Source: JANQPC01 sp039208375
Lineage (GTDB): Bacteria; Pseudomonadota; Alphaproteobacteria; Rhodobacterales; Rhodobacteraceae
Assembly: GCA_039208375.1 (NCBI GenBank)
Contig: JBCCRC010000019.1
Span: 1-50,966 of the forward strand
Reading direction: 5' to 3'
DNA length: 50,966 nt
How positions within the stretch are numbered: position 1 is the first letter of the stretch; each line of letters begins with the position of its first letter. The notes under the pieces are model-generated. The model saw only the letters and a list, made by a program, of their open reading frames with translations, was not told the origin of the DNA and did no database searches. Both the position numbers and the translations under genes were made by a program. This document shows positions 1 to 7,995 of this stretch, piece by piece.

Positions 1-2565
1 CGCAACAAGATCCTCAAGGCGCTCGATGCCGCGTTCCAAACCCTCGATACGCGCGATCCGCTGAGATCAGAGGCGTTCTACGCCAGCGTACCCGGCGCGC
101 TTGAAACGCTCCATGCCGAGATGCGCGATTATGCGGGGCGCATGGAGGTGGATATGATCGCCGTGGGCCACGCCCATATCGACGTGGCCTATCTCTGGCA
201 GGTGGCGCAGACCCGGCGGAAGACGGGGCGCACCTTCTCGAACGTCCTGCGGCTGATGGAGGAGGTCGAGGGCTACCATTTCAGCCAATCACAGCCCGTG
301 CTCTACGAAATGGCCGAAGAGGATTACCCCGAGGTGTTCGAGGGCATCCGCGCGCGCATCGCCGAGGGGCGGTGGGAGGCGATGGGCGGAATGTGGGTGG
401 AGCCCGATTGCAACCTCGCGGGCGGCGAAAGCCTCGTGCGCCAGATCATGCTCGGCCGCGGCTATTTTCGCGAGAAATTCGGTGATGTGGAAACGCCGGT
501 TCTGTGGCTGCCCGATACGTTCGGCTTCACCGCCTCCCTGCCGCAGCTGATGGTGCAGGCGGGGCTGAAATGGTTCGTCGCCAACAAGCTCAACTGGAAC
601 CAATACAACCAGATGCCCAACCAGATTTTCTGGTGGGAAGGCATCGATGGGAGCCGGGTTCTAAGCCATTTTCTGACCACCCCCTCAACCGTGCAATATC
701 TCCCGCATCCAACGACTTACAAGGCGGAGTTAACGGCCAAGGAAGTGTTCGGGACCTGGGATACCTTCCTTCAGAAACACGCCCATAACGAGCTGATCAT
801 CTGCTACGGTTATGGCGATGGCGGCGGCGGGCCCACGCGGGAACTGATCGCCTCCGCCGAGAACTACGCCCACCTGCCGGGCACCCCGCGCCTGCGCATG
901 GGCAGCGTGCGCGACTTTTTCGAGAAGATTGAACGGGAAACGGCGCGCGACCTGCCCACATGGTCCGGCGAGTTCTATCTGGAGTTGCATCGCGGCACGC
1001 TCACGAGCCAGGCCGAGACCAAGCGCCAGAACCGCCTCTCGGAACGCCGGCTGCATGATGCGGAGTTTCTGGCGGCCTTCGCCGAACGGCAGGCGGGCGC
1101 GGCCTATCCGGCTGAGGCGCTGATCGAGGCGTGGAAGCTTGTCTGCCTCAATCAATTTCACGATATCCTGCCCGGCACCTCGATCACAGAGGTGTTCGCC
1201 GATGCGATGGCCGATTACACGCGCGTGGCAGAGGTCACGAGCGAGATCCGCGAAACCGCTCTTGCCGCCCTGATGTCCACTCTGGTGTCGGAGGCTCGCT
1301 TTGTGGCTGTGAACCCCACGAGCTTCTCGATGGATCGCCGCGCGGTGCTGCCGGGCGCCATCGCGGGCGGCTTGGTCGATCTCCGCTCCAACCGCCCGGT
1401 TATGACGCAAAGGGTGGAAGGGGGTACGCTCGTCGATATCCCCGCCTTCCCCAGCTATTCGGTACTGGCCCTCGGCGCCGGGCCGGAGTTGGGCGAAACC
1501 TCCTCGCTCCGCCTCACCGAATTTGCCGAGGGCGCGATCCTCGAAAACGATTTGATCCGCGTGGAGCTGCGTCGTGACGGCCAAATCACCTCGATCTTCG
1601 ACAAAACCGCGGTGCGCGAGGTGCTGAAACCCGGCGAAGCGGGCAACCTTTTGCAAGCGTTCGAAGACCGCCCGATGGTATGGGATGCCTGGGATATCGA
1701 TATTTTCTATGAGGATCGGGCCGAGATTATCTCTGCCCCCGTGCGCTTCGAGGCGCTGGAACGGGGGCCGATCCGCGCCACCGTGCTGGTGGAGCATAAC
1801 TGGCGCGGCAGCCGCATCACCCAGCGCATCTCGCTCTGCCACAACTCAAAGCGCATCGATTTCGCCACGGAGGTGGATTGGAACGCGAGCCACATCCTTC
1901 TTAAATGCGCCTTTCCGGTGGAGATCCGGTCGCCGCTGGCCACCTACGATATCCAGTTTGGCAACACCGAGCGCACCACCCACCGTAACACAAGCTGGGA
2001 TTGGGCGCGGTTTGAAAGCGTGGGCCACCAATGGGCGGATCTTTCGGAGGGCAACTACGGTGTCGCCCTGCTGAACGATTGCAAATACGGCTACGACGTT
2101 CATCATAACGTAATACGTCTCAGCCTTTTGAAATCGGCCACGATGCCCGATCCGGTGCAGGATCAGGGCTTGCACAGCTTCACTTACGCGCTGTTGCCCC
2201 ATGAGGGCGATTGGCGCACGGACGTGGTGGAAAACGGTTACGATCTGAACGACCCGGTGATCGCGGTGCCAGCGGCGGGCTGCGATGGCGAGGCGGCGAT
2301 GCGGCAGCTTGTGGCCGTGTCGGCCTTCAACGTGATCGTGGAAACCGTGAAGCGGGCCGAGGATGGCCGCGGGCTGATCGTGCGGCTTTATGAGAATGAG
2401 CGCAATCGCGGGCCCGCGCAGGTGCGTTTCGGCCTCGATGTGGCGAAGGTGATCGAGACGAATATTCTAGAGGAAGATGGCGATGCGCTTGAGGTTGCCG
2501 CCAATACAGTGACGCTGGAGATGACGCCCTATCGCATCGTGACACTGCGGGTGATTCCGCGCTAA
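1..2565 (+). CDS. Alpha-mannosidase, glycoside hydrolase family 38 (5' end outside window)
   Basis: The reading frame is open from base 1, so the true start lies upstream; the first in-window ATG (121) is internal. The protein hydrolyses alpha-mannosidic bonds by the zinc-dependent retaining mechanism of GH38. Just inside the ATG-derived part is the metal-binding motif GHAHIDVAYLW (the family usually has HxDxxWLW), followed by EPDCNLAGGES and WLPDTFGF, whose Asp is the expected catalytic nucleophile. The C-terminal half carries the beta-rich mannosidase domains. No signal peptide can be judged because the N-terminus is missing. It reads toward rpe with 22 bp between them, so a sugar-catabolic operon is possible. 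The family assignment is firm; the substrate is not determined by sequence. Confidence 0.9.
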   Translation, partial: RNKILKALDAAFQTLDTRDPLRSEAFYASVPGALETLHAEMRDYAGRMEVDMIAVGHAHIDVAYLWQVAQTRRKTGRTFSNVLRLMEEVEGYHFSQSQPVLYEMAEEDYPEVFEGIRARIAEGRWEAMGGMWVEPDCNLAGGESLVRQIMLGRGYFREKFGDVETPVLWLPDTFGFTASLPQLMVQAGLKWFVANKLNWNQYNQMPNQIFWWEGIDGSRVLSHFLTTPSTVQYLPHPTTYKAELTAKEVFGTWDTFLQKHAHNELIICYGYGDGGGGPTRELIASAENYAHLPGTPRLRMGSVRDFFEKIERETARDLPTWSGEFYLELHRGTLTSQAETKRQNRLSERRLHDAEFLAAFAERQAGAAYPAEALIEAWKLVCLNQFHDILPGTSITEVFADAMADYTRVAEVTSEIRETALAALMSTLVSEARFVAVNPTSFSMDRRAVLPGAIAGGLVDLRSNRPVMTQRVEGGTLVDIPAFPSYSVLALGAGPELGETSSLRLTEFAEGAILENDLIRVELRRDGQITSIFDKTAVREVLKPGEAGNLLQAFEDRPMVWDAWDIDIFYEDRAEIISAPVRFEALERGPIRATVLVEHNWRGSRITQRISLCHNSKRIDFATEVDWNASHILLKCAFPVEIRSPLATYDIQFGNTERTTHRNTSWDWARFESVGHQWADLSEGNYGVALLNDCKYGYDVHHNVIRLSLLKSATMPDPVQDQGLHSFTYALLPHEGDWRTDVVENGYDLNDPVIAVPAAGCDGEAAMRQLVAVSAFNVIVETVKRAEDGRGLIVRLYENERNRGPAQVRFGLDVAKVIETNILEEDGDALEVAANTVTLEMTPYRIVTLRVIPR

Positions 2566-2587
2566 GGGGCGGCAAAGGAGACGCCCT

Positions 2588-3283
2588 ATGAGCTTCGATC
2601 GTTCCATCAAGATCGCGCCCTCGATTCTCTCTGCCGATTTTGCCGATCTGGGCGCCGAGATCCGGGCAGTGGAAGCCGAAGGTGCAGATTGGATCCATGT
2701 CGATCCGATGGACGGGCATTTCGTGCCGAACCTCACCATCGGCCCCAATGTGGTGGCCGCGATCCGGCCCCATGTAACCACCTTCATGGATGTGCACCTG
2801 ATGATCGCGCCGGCCGATCCTTACATTGAGGCCTTTGCGAAGGCGGGCGCGGATTTGATCACCGTGCATGCCGAGGCCGGGCCGCACCTGCATCGCACGC
2901 TGCAGGCGATCCGGGGGCAGGGGAAGCGCGCGGGCGTGGCGCTGAATATGACCACACCCCTTTCGGTGATCGAACACGTGCTGGATGAGATCGACCTCAT
3001 ATTGGTGATGACGATCAATCCGGGCTTTGGCGGCCAAAAATTCACGCCGTCGATGTTGCCCAAGATCGCCGCGGCGCGGGCGCTGGTGGGCGACCGGCCG
3101 ATCCATATTGAGGTGGACGGCGGCATCGGGCCTGAAACGGCATCCCTGGTGGCCGAGGCGGGCGCTGATGTGCTTGTTGCGGGCTCTGCGGTCTTTTCCG
3201 GCGGGTCGGTGCGCGACACTTCCGTCTACGGGCGCAACATCGCGGCGATCCGGGGCGCGGCCCAAGGCGCGCGCGCCGCTTGA
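2588..3283 (+). CDS. rpe: Ribulose-phosphate 3-epimerase
   Basis: Interconverts D-ribulose 5-phosphate and D-xylulose 5-phosphate in the pentose phosphate and Calvin pathways, in the cytosol. The 231-residue length is normal for this TIM-barrel enzyme. Visible hallmarks are the N-terminal APSILSADFADLG strand, HVDPMDGHFVPNLTIGP with the metal-binding His and Asp, MDVHLMI, the NPGFGGQKF loop and the C-terminal phosphate loop VDGGIGPET / VAGSAVF. The ATG is preceded by AAAGGAG at the expected distance, fixing the start. It follows the mannosidase by 22 bp and may be co-transcribed with it. A strong palindrome follows before lipA, suggesting separate control of the next gene. Confidence 0.96.
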   Translation: MSFDRSIKIAPSILSADFADLGAEIRAVEAEGADWIHVDPMDGHFVPNLTIGPNVVAAIRPHVTTFMDVHLMIAPADPYIEAFAKAGADLITVHAEAGPHLHRTLQAIRGQGKRAGVALNMTTPLSVIEHVLDEIDLILVMTINPGFGGQKFTPSMLPKIAAARALVGDRPIHIEVDGGIGPETASLVAEAGADVLVAGSAVFSGGSVRDTSVYGRNIAAIRGAAQGARAA

Positions 3284-3303
3284 GGGCTGCGGCACCGCGC
3301 CGA

Positions 3304-3347
3304 TTGGACAGGCGTGCTGACCTGCATTACATGACAGGTGTAATGCA
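3304..3347 (+). promoter_or_regulatory. Probable lipA promoter with a 25-bp palindromic operator
   Basis: TTGGAC (3304-3309) and TTACAT (3327-3332) are spaced by 17 bp and could be a sigma-70-type promoter. Lying over the -10 is a perfect inverted repeat, TGCATTACA (3323-3331), 7 bp, TGTAATGCA (3339-3347), ending at the lipA ribosome-binding site AAGGAG. A second short repeat, ACCTG (3320-3324) and CAGGT (3335-3339), shares bases with the first. The geometry suggests a repressor operator, or alternatively a leader hairpin. The cognate regulator is not identifiable here. Confidence 0.5.
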
Positions 3348-3358
3348 AGGAGAGCCAA

Positions 3359-4315
3359 ATGGCCCCGCGTGACCTGACAATTCCTGGCGAGCGCCATCCC
3401 GAAAAGGCGCACCGGCCGGATAAGGCGCAACCGAAAAAACCTGCTTGGATTCGTGTGAAGGCGCCCACCAGCGCCGGCTACAAGCAAACCCGCGATATCC
3501 TGCGTGAAAACAAGCTCGTCACCGTATGCGAAGAGGCCGGCTGCCCCAATGTGGGAGAGTGCTGGAGCCAGGGGCACGCCACCATGATGATCATGGGCGA
3601 AATTTGTACCCGCGGCTGCACCTTCTGCAATGTCGCCACCGGGCGGCCCGACACGCTCGATGTGTTCGAGCCGGGCCGCGTGGCCCATGCCGTGGAAACG
3701 CTTGGTTTGAATCACGTCGTCATCACCAGCGTAGATCGCGACGATCTCAAAGATGGCGGCGCCGATCACTTCGCGCAGACGATCCGTGCCGTGCGCCACC
3801 GTGCGCCGGGGACGACGATCGAAATTCTTACCCCCGATTTCTTGCGATGCGATGACAGCGCCCTCGAAACGGTGGTTGAGGCGCGGCCTGACGTGTTCAA
3901 CCACAACCTTGAAACGGTGCCGGGGCTCTATCCGCAAGTGCGGCCCGGCGCGCGATACTTCCATTCCCTGAGGCTTCTCCAGCGGGTGAAAGAGCTCGAT
4001 CCCGCGATGTTCACGAAATCGGGCATCATGGTGGGGCTCGGGGAAGAGCGCCAGGCGGTTCTGCAGGTGATGGATGATATGCGCTCGGCAGATGTCGATT
4101 TCCTGACAATCGGTCAGTATCTCCAGCCGACGCCCAAGCACCATGAAGTGGCCCGCTTCATCACACCCGATGAATTTGCGGCCTACGAGAAATCGGCCTG
4201 GGGCAAGGGTTTCCTGATGGTTTCGGCCACGCCGCTGACGCGCTCGTCCTACCATGCAGGCGATGATTTCGCGCAGCTTCGTGCCGCGCGCCAGGCAAAG
4301 TTGGGCCGCGGCTGA
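3359..4315 (+). CDS. lipA: Lipoyl synthase (radical SAM)
   Basis: Inserts two sulfur atoms into protein-bound octanoyl groups to make the lipoyl cofactor of 2-oxoacid dehydrogenases and the glycine cleavage system. It carries both iron-sulfur motifs: the auxiliary cluster site CEEAGCPNVGEC and the radical-SAM motif CTRGCTFC. The C-terminal SSYHAGD segment contains the conserved Ser that ligates the auxiliary cluster. Length (318 residues) is typical. The ATG follows AAGGAGAGCCAA, a clear ribosome-binding site. The upstream palindrome and the downstream hairpin-T tract suggest a single-gene transcript. No lipB or pyruvate dehydrogenase gene is adjacent. Confidence 0.97.
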   Translation: MAPRDLTIPGERHPEKAHRPDKAQPKKPAWIRVKAPTSAGYKQTRDILRENKLVTVCEEAGCPNVGECWSQGHATMMIMGEICTRGCTFCNVATGRPDTLDVFEPGRVAHAVETLGLNHVVITSVDRDDLKDGGADHFAQTIRAVRHRAPGTTIEILTPDFLRCDDSALETVVEARPDVFNHNLETVPGLYPQVRPGARYFHSLRLLQRVKELDPAMFTKSGIMVGLGEERQAVLQVMDDMRSADVDFLTIGQYLQPTPKHHEVARFITPDEFAAYEKSAWGKGFLMVSATPLTRSSYHAGDDFAQLRAARQAKLGRG

Positions 4316-4328
4316 GCCGTTTTTTTTC
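4308..4328 (+). terminator. Rho-independent terminator of lipA
   Basis: GCGGC, loop TGA, GCCGT form a short stem (one G-U pair) and are followed by an eight-base T run (4320-4327). The lipA stop codon TGA is the hairpin loop itself. The stem is short, so strength is uncertain. It separates lipA from the convergent cytochrome genes. Confidence 0.6.
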
Positions 4329-4350
4329 TTAACGACAGCCCGGGCGCCCG

Positions 4351-5241
4351 TTACTCAACCGGCGGGACAGCCTTGAGATAAGCCGCAATGGCTTGAATAT
4401 CGCTTGCTGGCAACATCGCCAGGTTCTGCACGACCGAGGCCATCGATCCCCCCACGACATCGAAGTCCGGCGTGAAGCCGGTTGTGAGATAGGCCACGAG
4501 ATCGTCCACCGTCCAATCCAGCGCGCCCGGCGTGATATTAGGGATAGTACCGCGGCCCGAAGGGTTAGGCGCACCGGCCAGCCAGCGTGTGGTGTCCAAG
4601 CCTTGCGTGGCCGTACGCGGCGTATGGCATTCGCCACAATGGCCAAGCGCTTCGACGAGGTAGCGCCCGCGTGCAAGCGTTTCGTCTCCCCGTGCATCGA
4701 TCACCCAAGCATCTGACACCGCTGCGGCCTTCCAAAGCCCGATCCCGGCGCGGATCGTAAATGGAAAGCGCAAATCGTGCGGCGCGCTCGGCGTCGCGTC
4801 TTCCGGCAAGGTTTCGAGAAACGCGGCGAGCGACACGATATCGGCAAGCTCTGCCTTGGCGTATGAGCCGTAAGGGAACGCCGGGTAATAGTGCGCGCCG
4901 CCCGGAGACGTTCCGTTGATGACGGCGGTCACGATCTCGGCCCGGCTCCACCCCCCGATCCCGGCCTCGGGGTGTTGGGAGATGTTGGGCGCCACGAAGG
5001 TCCCTGCAGGCGTCTCAAACGTCGCCCCGCCGGCAAGGATCAGCCGCGCTTCTGCCTCTGCGCCTTTCGCGGCGTGGCACGAGGCGCAGCCGGAGGCATG
5101 AAACACCTGCTCGCCCCGCGCCAGATCTGGTGCGATCCCGGCAATCTCGGCCTCCGGGATCGCTTGTGGCCGGGTGACGACGAGGCTTGCGATCCCCGCC
5201 GCTACGCCCACGATGGCGAGATATGCGAATAAGCGCAGCAC
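4351..5241 (-). CDS. Membrane-anchored diheme cytochrome c
   Basis: Encodes 296 residues with one N-terminal hydrophobic helix (about residues 5-23), serving as uncleaved anchor or signal, followed by two c-type domains. The heme-attachment motifs are CASCH (near residue 52) and CGECH (near residue 200); each domain has a later Met-containing segment that could give the sixth ligand. The architecture resembles the cytochrome subunits of periplasmic alcohol, gluconate or sorbitol dehydrogenases, but no dehydrogenase gene is adjacent. It starts 15 bp after the upstream cytochrome c' gene, so the two are probably one transcript and may exchange electrons in the periplasm. The physiological partner is unknown. 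Confidence 0.85.
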   Translation of the reverse strand: MLRLFAYLAIVGVAAGIASLVVTRPQAIPEAEIAGIAPDLARGEQVFHASGCASCHAAKGAEAEARLILAGGATFETPAGTFVAPNISQHPEAGIGGWSRAEIVTAVINGTSPGGAHYYPAFPYGSYAKAELADIVSLAAFLETLPEDATPSAPHDLRFPFTIRAGIGLWKAAAVSDAWVIDARGDETLARGRYLVEALGHCGECHTPRTATQGLDTTRWLAGAPNPSGRGTIPNITPGALDWTVDDLVAYLTTGFTPDFDVVGGSMASVVQNLAMLPASDIQAIAAYLKAVPPVE

Positions 5242-5256
5242 TGCCGGGCCAGGGCG

Positions 5257-5727
5257 TTAGTTGTCGGAAAGCTGGTAGGCCTCGTGGCACGATCCGCAGG
5301 CGCGGCCTACCGGCCCAAGCCCGGCCTGCACAGCTTCCAGCCCTGTGCCTGCCGTTTCGCTAAGCGCCACGGCCGCAGTTGCCAGCGCCTCGCCCTTTGC
5401 TACGGCATCGGGAATGTTCTCCCAGAGCGCAGGAAGCGTTTTTGAGCCCTCCACAGTGTCGCTATCGGTGCCTGGCGCCCAGTAGCTCATTTGATCGAGC
5501 TGGCTTAATGCGGCCAGATTGGCGGCTGCAGCAGCGGCCGCTTCGGCACTGTACTCGGCATTGCCGCGCGCCATGCCGCCAAGGATGCCAAGATTGTGGG
5601 CGTAGAGTTGCATATGTGCCTGGCGCGCCTTCACGGCGGGATCAAGGCCGCTGCCGCTTTGGGCCAATGCGGCGCCGGCCACGGCCAGCGCCCCGACGGC
5701 ACAAATGAGTGATAGAGATTTTACCAT
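5257..5727 (-). CDS. Cytochrome c' / c-556 family protein
   Basis: A 156-residue periplasmic protein with a cleavable signal peptide (MVKSLSLICAVGALAVAGAALAQ). The single heme motif CGSCH lies at the extreme C-terminus (near residue 145), which is diagnostic of the four-helix-bundle class II cytochromes c. The Ala-rich middle fits the helical bundle. A Met or Phe at the distal heme side would decide between low-spin c-556 and gas-binding high-spin c'; this cannot be settled by eye. It is the first gene of a two-gene unit with the diheme cytochrome c. Family members bind NO or CO, or transfer electrons. Confidence 0.85.
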   Translation of the reverse strand: MVKSLSLICAVGALAVAGAALAQSGSGLDPAVKARQAHMQLYAHNLGILGGMARGNAEYSAEAAAAAAANLAALSQLDQMSYWAPGTDSDTVEGSKTLPALWENIPDAVAKGEALATAAVALSETAGTGLEAVQAGLGPVGRACGSCHEAYQLSDN

Positions 5728-5845
5728 GTCTGACTGCCTTTTAAAGGTTGCGGGACATGGGGCTCAGCCTACCGCACCAGGCGCGTCAGGGAAGTAAAAC
5801 CTGCGACACTCTGTCAAGTTCCGCCGATTGGGCGGTGTGGCGGCC

Positions 5846-7933
5846 CTACTCGGCGGCCACTTTGATGACCGGCTCCATCCGCGCCAGGATATCATCGGCG
5901 AGGTGGCACTTGATCTGATGGCCGCTCTCAAGCTGGCGCACGGGCGGCACCTCTTTTTCGCAGAGGCCGCCCGCGACCTCCGATTTCCAGCGGCACCGGG
6001 TTTGGAACGGGCAGCCCGGCGGCGGGTTCATCGCCGAGGGGATATCGCCCTCCAGCACCACATGGGTTTTCTCCACGCTGGTATCGGCAATCGGCACTGC
6101 GGACAGCAGCGCCTCGGTATAGGGGTGATAGGGCGGGGCGAAGACCTGATCGGTGCTGCCCATCTCCACCACGTGGCCCAGATACATCACCATCACCCGA
6201 TCCGAGAGGTAGCGCACGATCGAAAGGTCGTGGGAGATGAAGAGAAGCGTTGTCTTGTTCTCGCGCTGGATCTCCATCAGCAGGTCCGTGACCGCCGCCT
6301 GCACACTCACATCCAGCGCCGATACGGGCTCATCGGCCACCACGATCCGCGCATCGCCCGCAAAGGCGCGCGCGATGCCCACGCGCTGCTTCTGGCCGCC
6401 CGAAAGCTGGCGCGGCATCCGATCGGCAAACTCGCGCGGCAGCTTCACCAGATCGAGCAATTCCAGCATCCGCTGGCGGCGCGCCTCTTCGGTGTCACCC
6501 ACCCCGAAGATCTCCAGCGCGCGAATGATCTGCCGCCCCACTGTCATCGAAGGGTTCAGCGTGTCGAAGGGGTTCTGGAACACCATCTGAACGTTGGAGA
6601 CGGTCTTGGTATCGCGGTCTTCGATCGCCACATCGCCGATGGGCTGGTTGTCGAGTAGGATTTCCCCGTCCGTCGCCGTCTCGAGCCCCATGAGCACCTT
6701 GGCGAAGGTGGATTTGCCGCAGCCCGATTCCCCCACGATGGCGAGGGTTTCGCTTTCGCGGGCCTCGAAGCTCAGCGTCTCATTGGCCTTAACCACCTTC
6801 GTGCTGCCGCCCCCGCCGAAGAGCGCATTCGCGGCCACCTCATAGTACTTCTTGAGGTTGTCCATCTTCAGAACCACGTCGCCGGGTTCGGTTTTCTCGT
6901 GCTGGTCGCCCACCTCGATGGCGGCGTTCCAGTCAATCTCCTCAAATTTCAAACAGCGCGTGGCGTGGCGGTCATCGCCCGCCACCGGCGCCATCTTGAT
7001 ATCGCCCGCATCGCAGCGCCCGGCCTCGAAGTAATCGCAGCGGGGACCGAAATTGCAGCCCGGCGGGCGCTCGTGGGGCAGGGGGAAGTTGCCGGGAATG
7101 GCCACGAGGGGGCGGGAGTTCTTGTCGGCCCCCGGCAGCGGGATCGAACGGAAGAGCGCTTGGGTGTAGGGGTGGCGCATCTTGTCGAACACATCTTCGA
7201 TGGAGCCCGTCTCGACCGCCTCGCCCGAATACATCACGCACAGCCGGTCGCAGGTTTCCAGCACGAGGCCAAGGTTGTGGGAGATGAACAGCATCGACGT
7301 GCCATATTTCTTGCCCAGATCCTTCACCAGCTCCACCACAGCGGCCTCCACCGTCACGTCGAGCGCGGTTGTTGGTTCGTCGAGGATCAGAAGCGAGGGC
7401 TTTGACATCAGCGCCATCGCGATCACGATGCGCTGCTGCTGGCCGCCCGAAAGCTGGTGCGGATAGCTTTCCAGCATCCGCTTGGGGTCGGGTAACTTCA
7501 CGTCTGTTACCACCTCAAGCGCGCGCTCATAGGCCTCTTTCTCGCCCACACCCTCGTGGATCATCGGCACTTCCATAAGCTGGCGGCCGATCTTCATGGC
7601 GGGGTTCAGCGAAGCCATTGGCTCCTGATAGATCATCGCGATTTCCGAGCCGCGGATATCGCGCAGCTCTTCGGGGCTCATCTCAGAAAGATCGCGACCC
7701 TTGAACTTGATCGAGCCGCCCACGATGCGGCCGTTGACACCCAGATCCTGCATGACGCCCAGCGCCACGGTGGATTTGCCACAACCGGATTCGCCAACAA
7801 GCCCCATCGCCTCGCCCGGCTGCACGGTGACAGAGAAATCCATCACCGCCGGGATTTCGCGCAACCGCGTGAAGAAGCTGATCGAAAGCTGGTCAATCTC
7901 AAGGATCGGTCCGTCGTAATCCCATTTCGCCAT
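5846..7933 (-). CDS. Peptide-type ABC transporter, fused double ATP-binding protein (DppD-DppF-like)
   Basis: A single 695-residue chain contains two complete nucleotide-binding domains. The first has Walker A GESGCGKST (47-55), signature LSGGQQQR (161-168) and Walker B LLILDEP (181-187). It is followed by the Cys-rich oligopeptide-transporter C-terminal element (CNFGPRCDYFEAGRC, about 293-307). The second has Walker A at 401-409, signature LSGGQKQR (510-517), Walker B VVADEP (531-536) and another terminal Cys-rich element. It energises the two permeases encoded just upstream. In E. coli the two ATPases (DppD and DppF) are separate genes; fusion is common in alphaproteobacteria. It is the last gene of the transporter operon. 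Confidence 0.93.
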   Translation of the reverse strand: MAKWDYDGPILEIDQLSISFFTRLREIPAVMDFSVTVQPGEAMGLVGESGCGKSTVALGVMQDLGVNGRIVGGSIKFKGRDLSEMSPEELRDIRGSEIAMIYQEPMASLNPAMKIGRQLMEVPMIHEGVGEKEAYERALEVVTDVKLPDPKRMLESYPHQLSGGQQQRIVIAMALMSKPSLLILDEPTTALDVTVEAAVVELVKDLGKKYGTSMLFISHNLGLVLETCDRLCVMYSGEAVETGSIEDVFDKMRHPYTQALFRSIPLPGADKNSRPLVAIPGNFPLPHERPPGCNFGPRCDYFEAGRCDAGDIKMAPVAGDDRHATRCLKFEEIDWNAAIEVGDQHEKTEPGDVVLKMDNLKKYYEVAANALFGGGGSTKVVKANETLSFEARESETLAIVGESGCGKSTFAKVLMGLETATDGEILLDNQPIGDVAIEDRDTKTVSNVQMVFQNPFDTLNPSMTVGRQIIRALEIFGVGDTEEARRQRMLELLDLVKLPREFADRMPRQLSGGQKQRVGIARAFAGDARIVVADEPVSALDVSVQAAVTDLLMEIQRENKTTLLFISHDLSIVRYLSDRVMVMYLGHVVEMGSTDQVFAPPYHPYTEALLSAVPIADTSVEKTHVVLEGDIPSAMNPPPGCPFQTRCRWKSEVAGGLCEKEVPPVRQLESGHQIKCHLADDILARMEPVIKVAAE

Positions 7934-7995
7934 GTGTTCTTCTTCTCTCTGGAGATACTGCGGGGGTCCGGAGGCTGGCCCCGGTCCGCCCGTGG

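Noticed and set aside
730..1842. Long minus-strand frame inside the alpha-mannosidase
   Set aside because: It is the mirror of a strongly GC3-biased gene; it has no recognisable domain and no ribosome-binding site.
2327..4255. 642-codon minus-strand frame across the mannosidase end, rpe and lipA
   Set aside because: Antisense to three well-identified genes; low-complexity His/Arg-rich translation typical of shadow frames.
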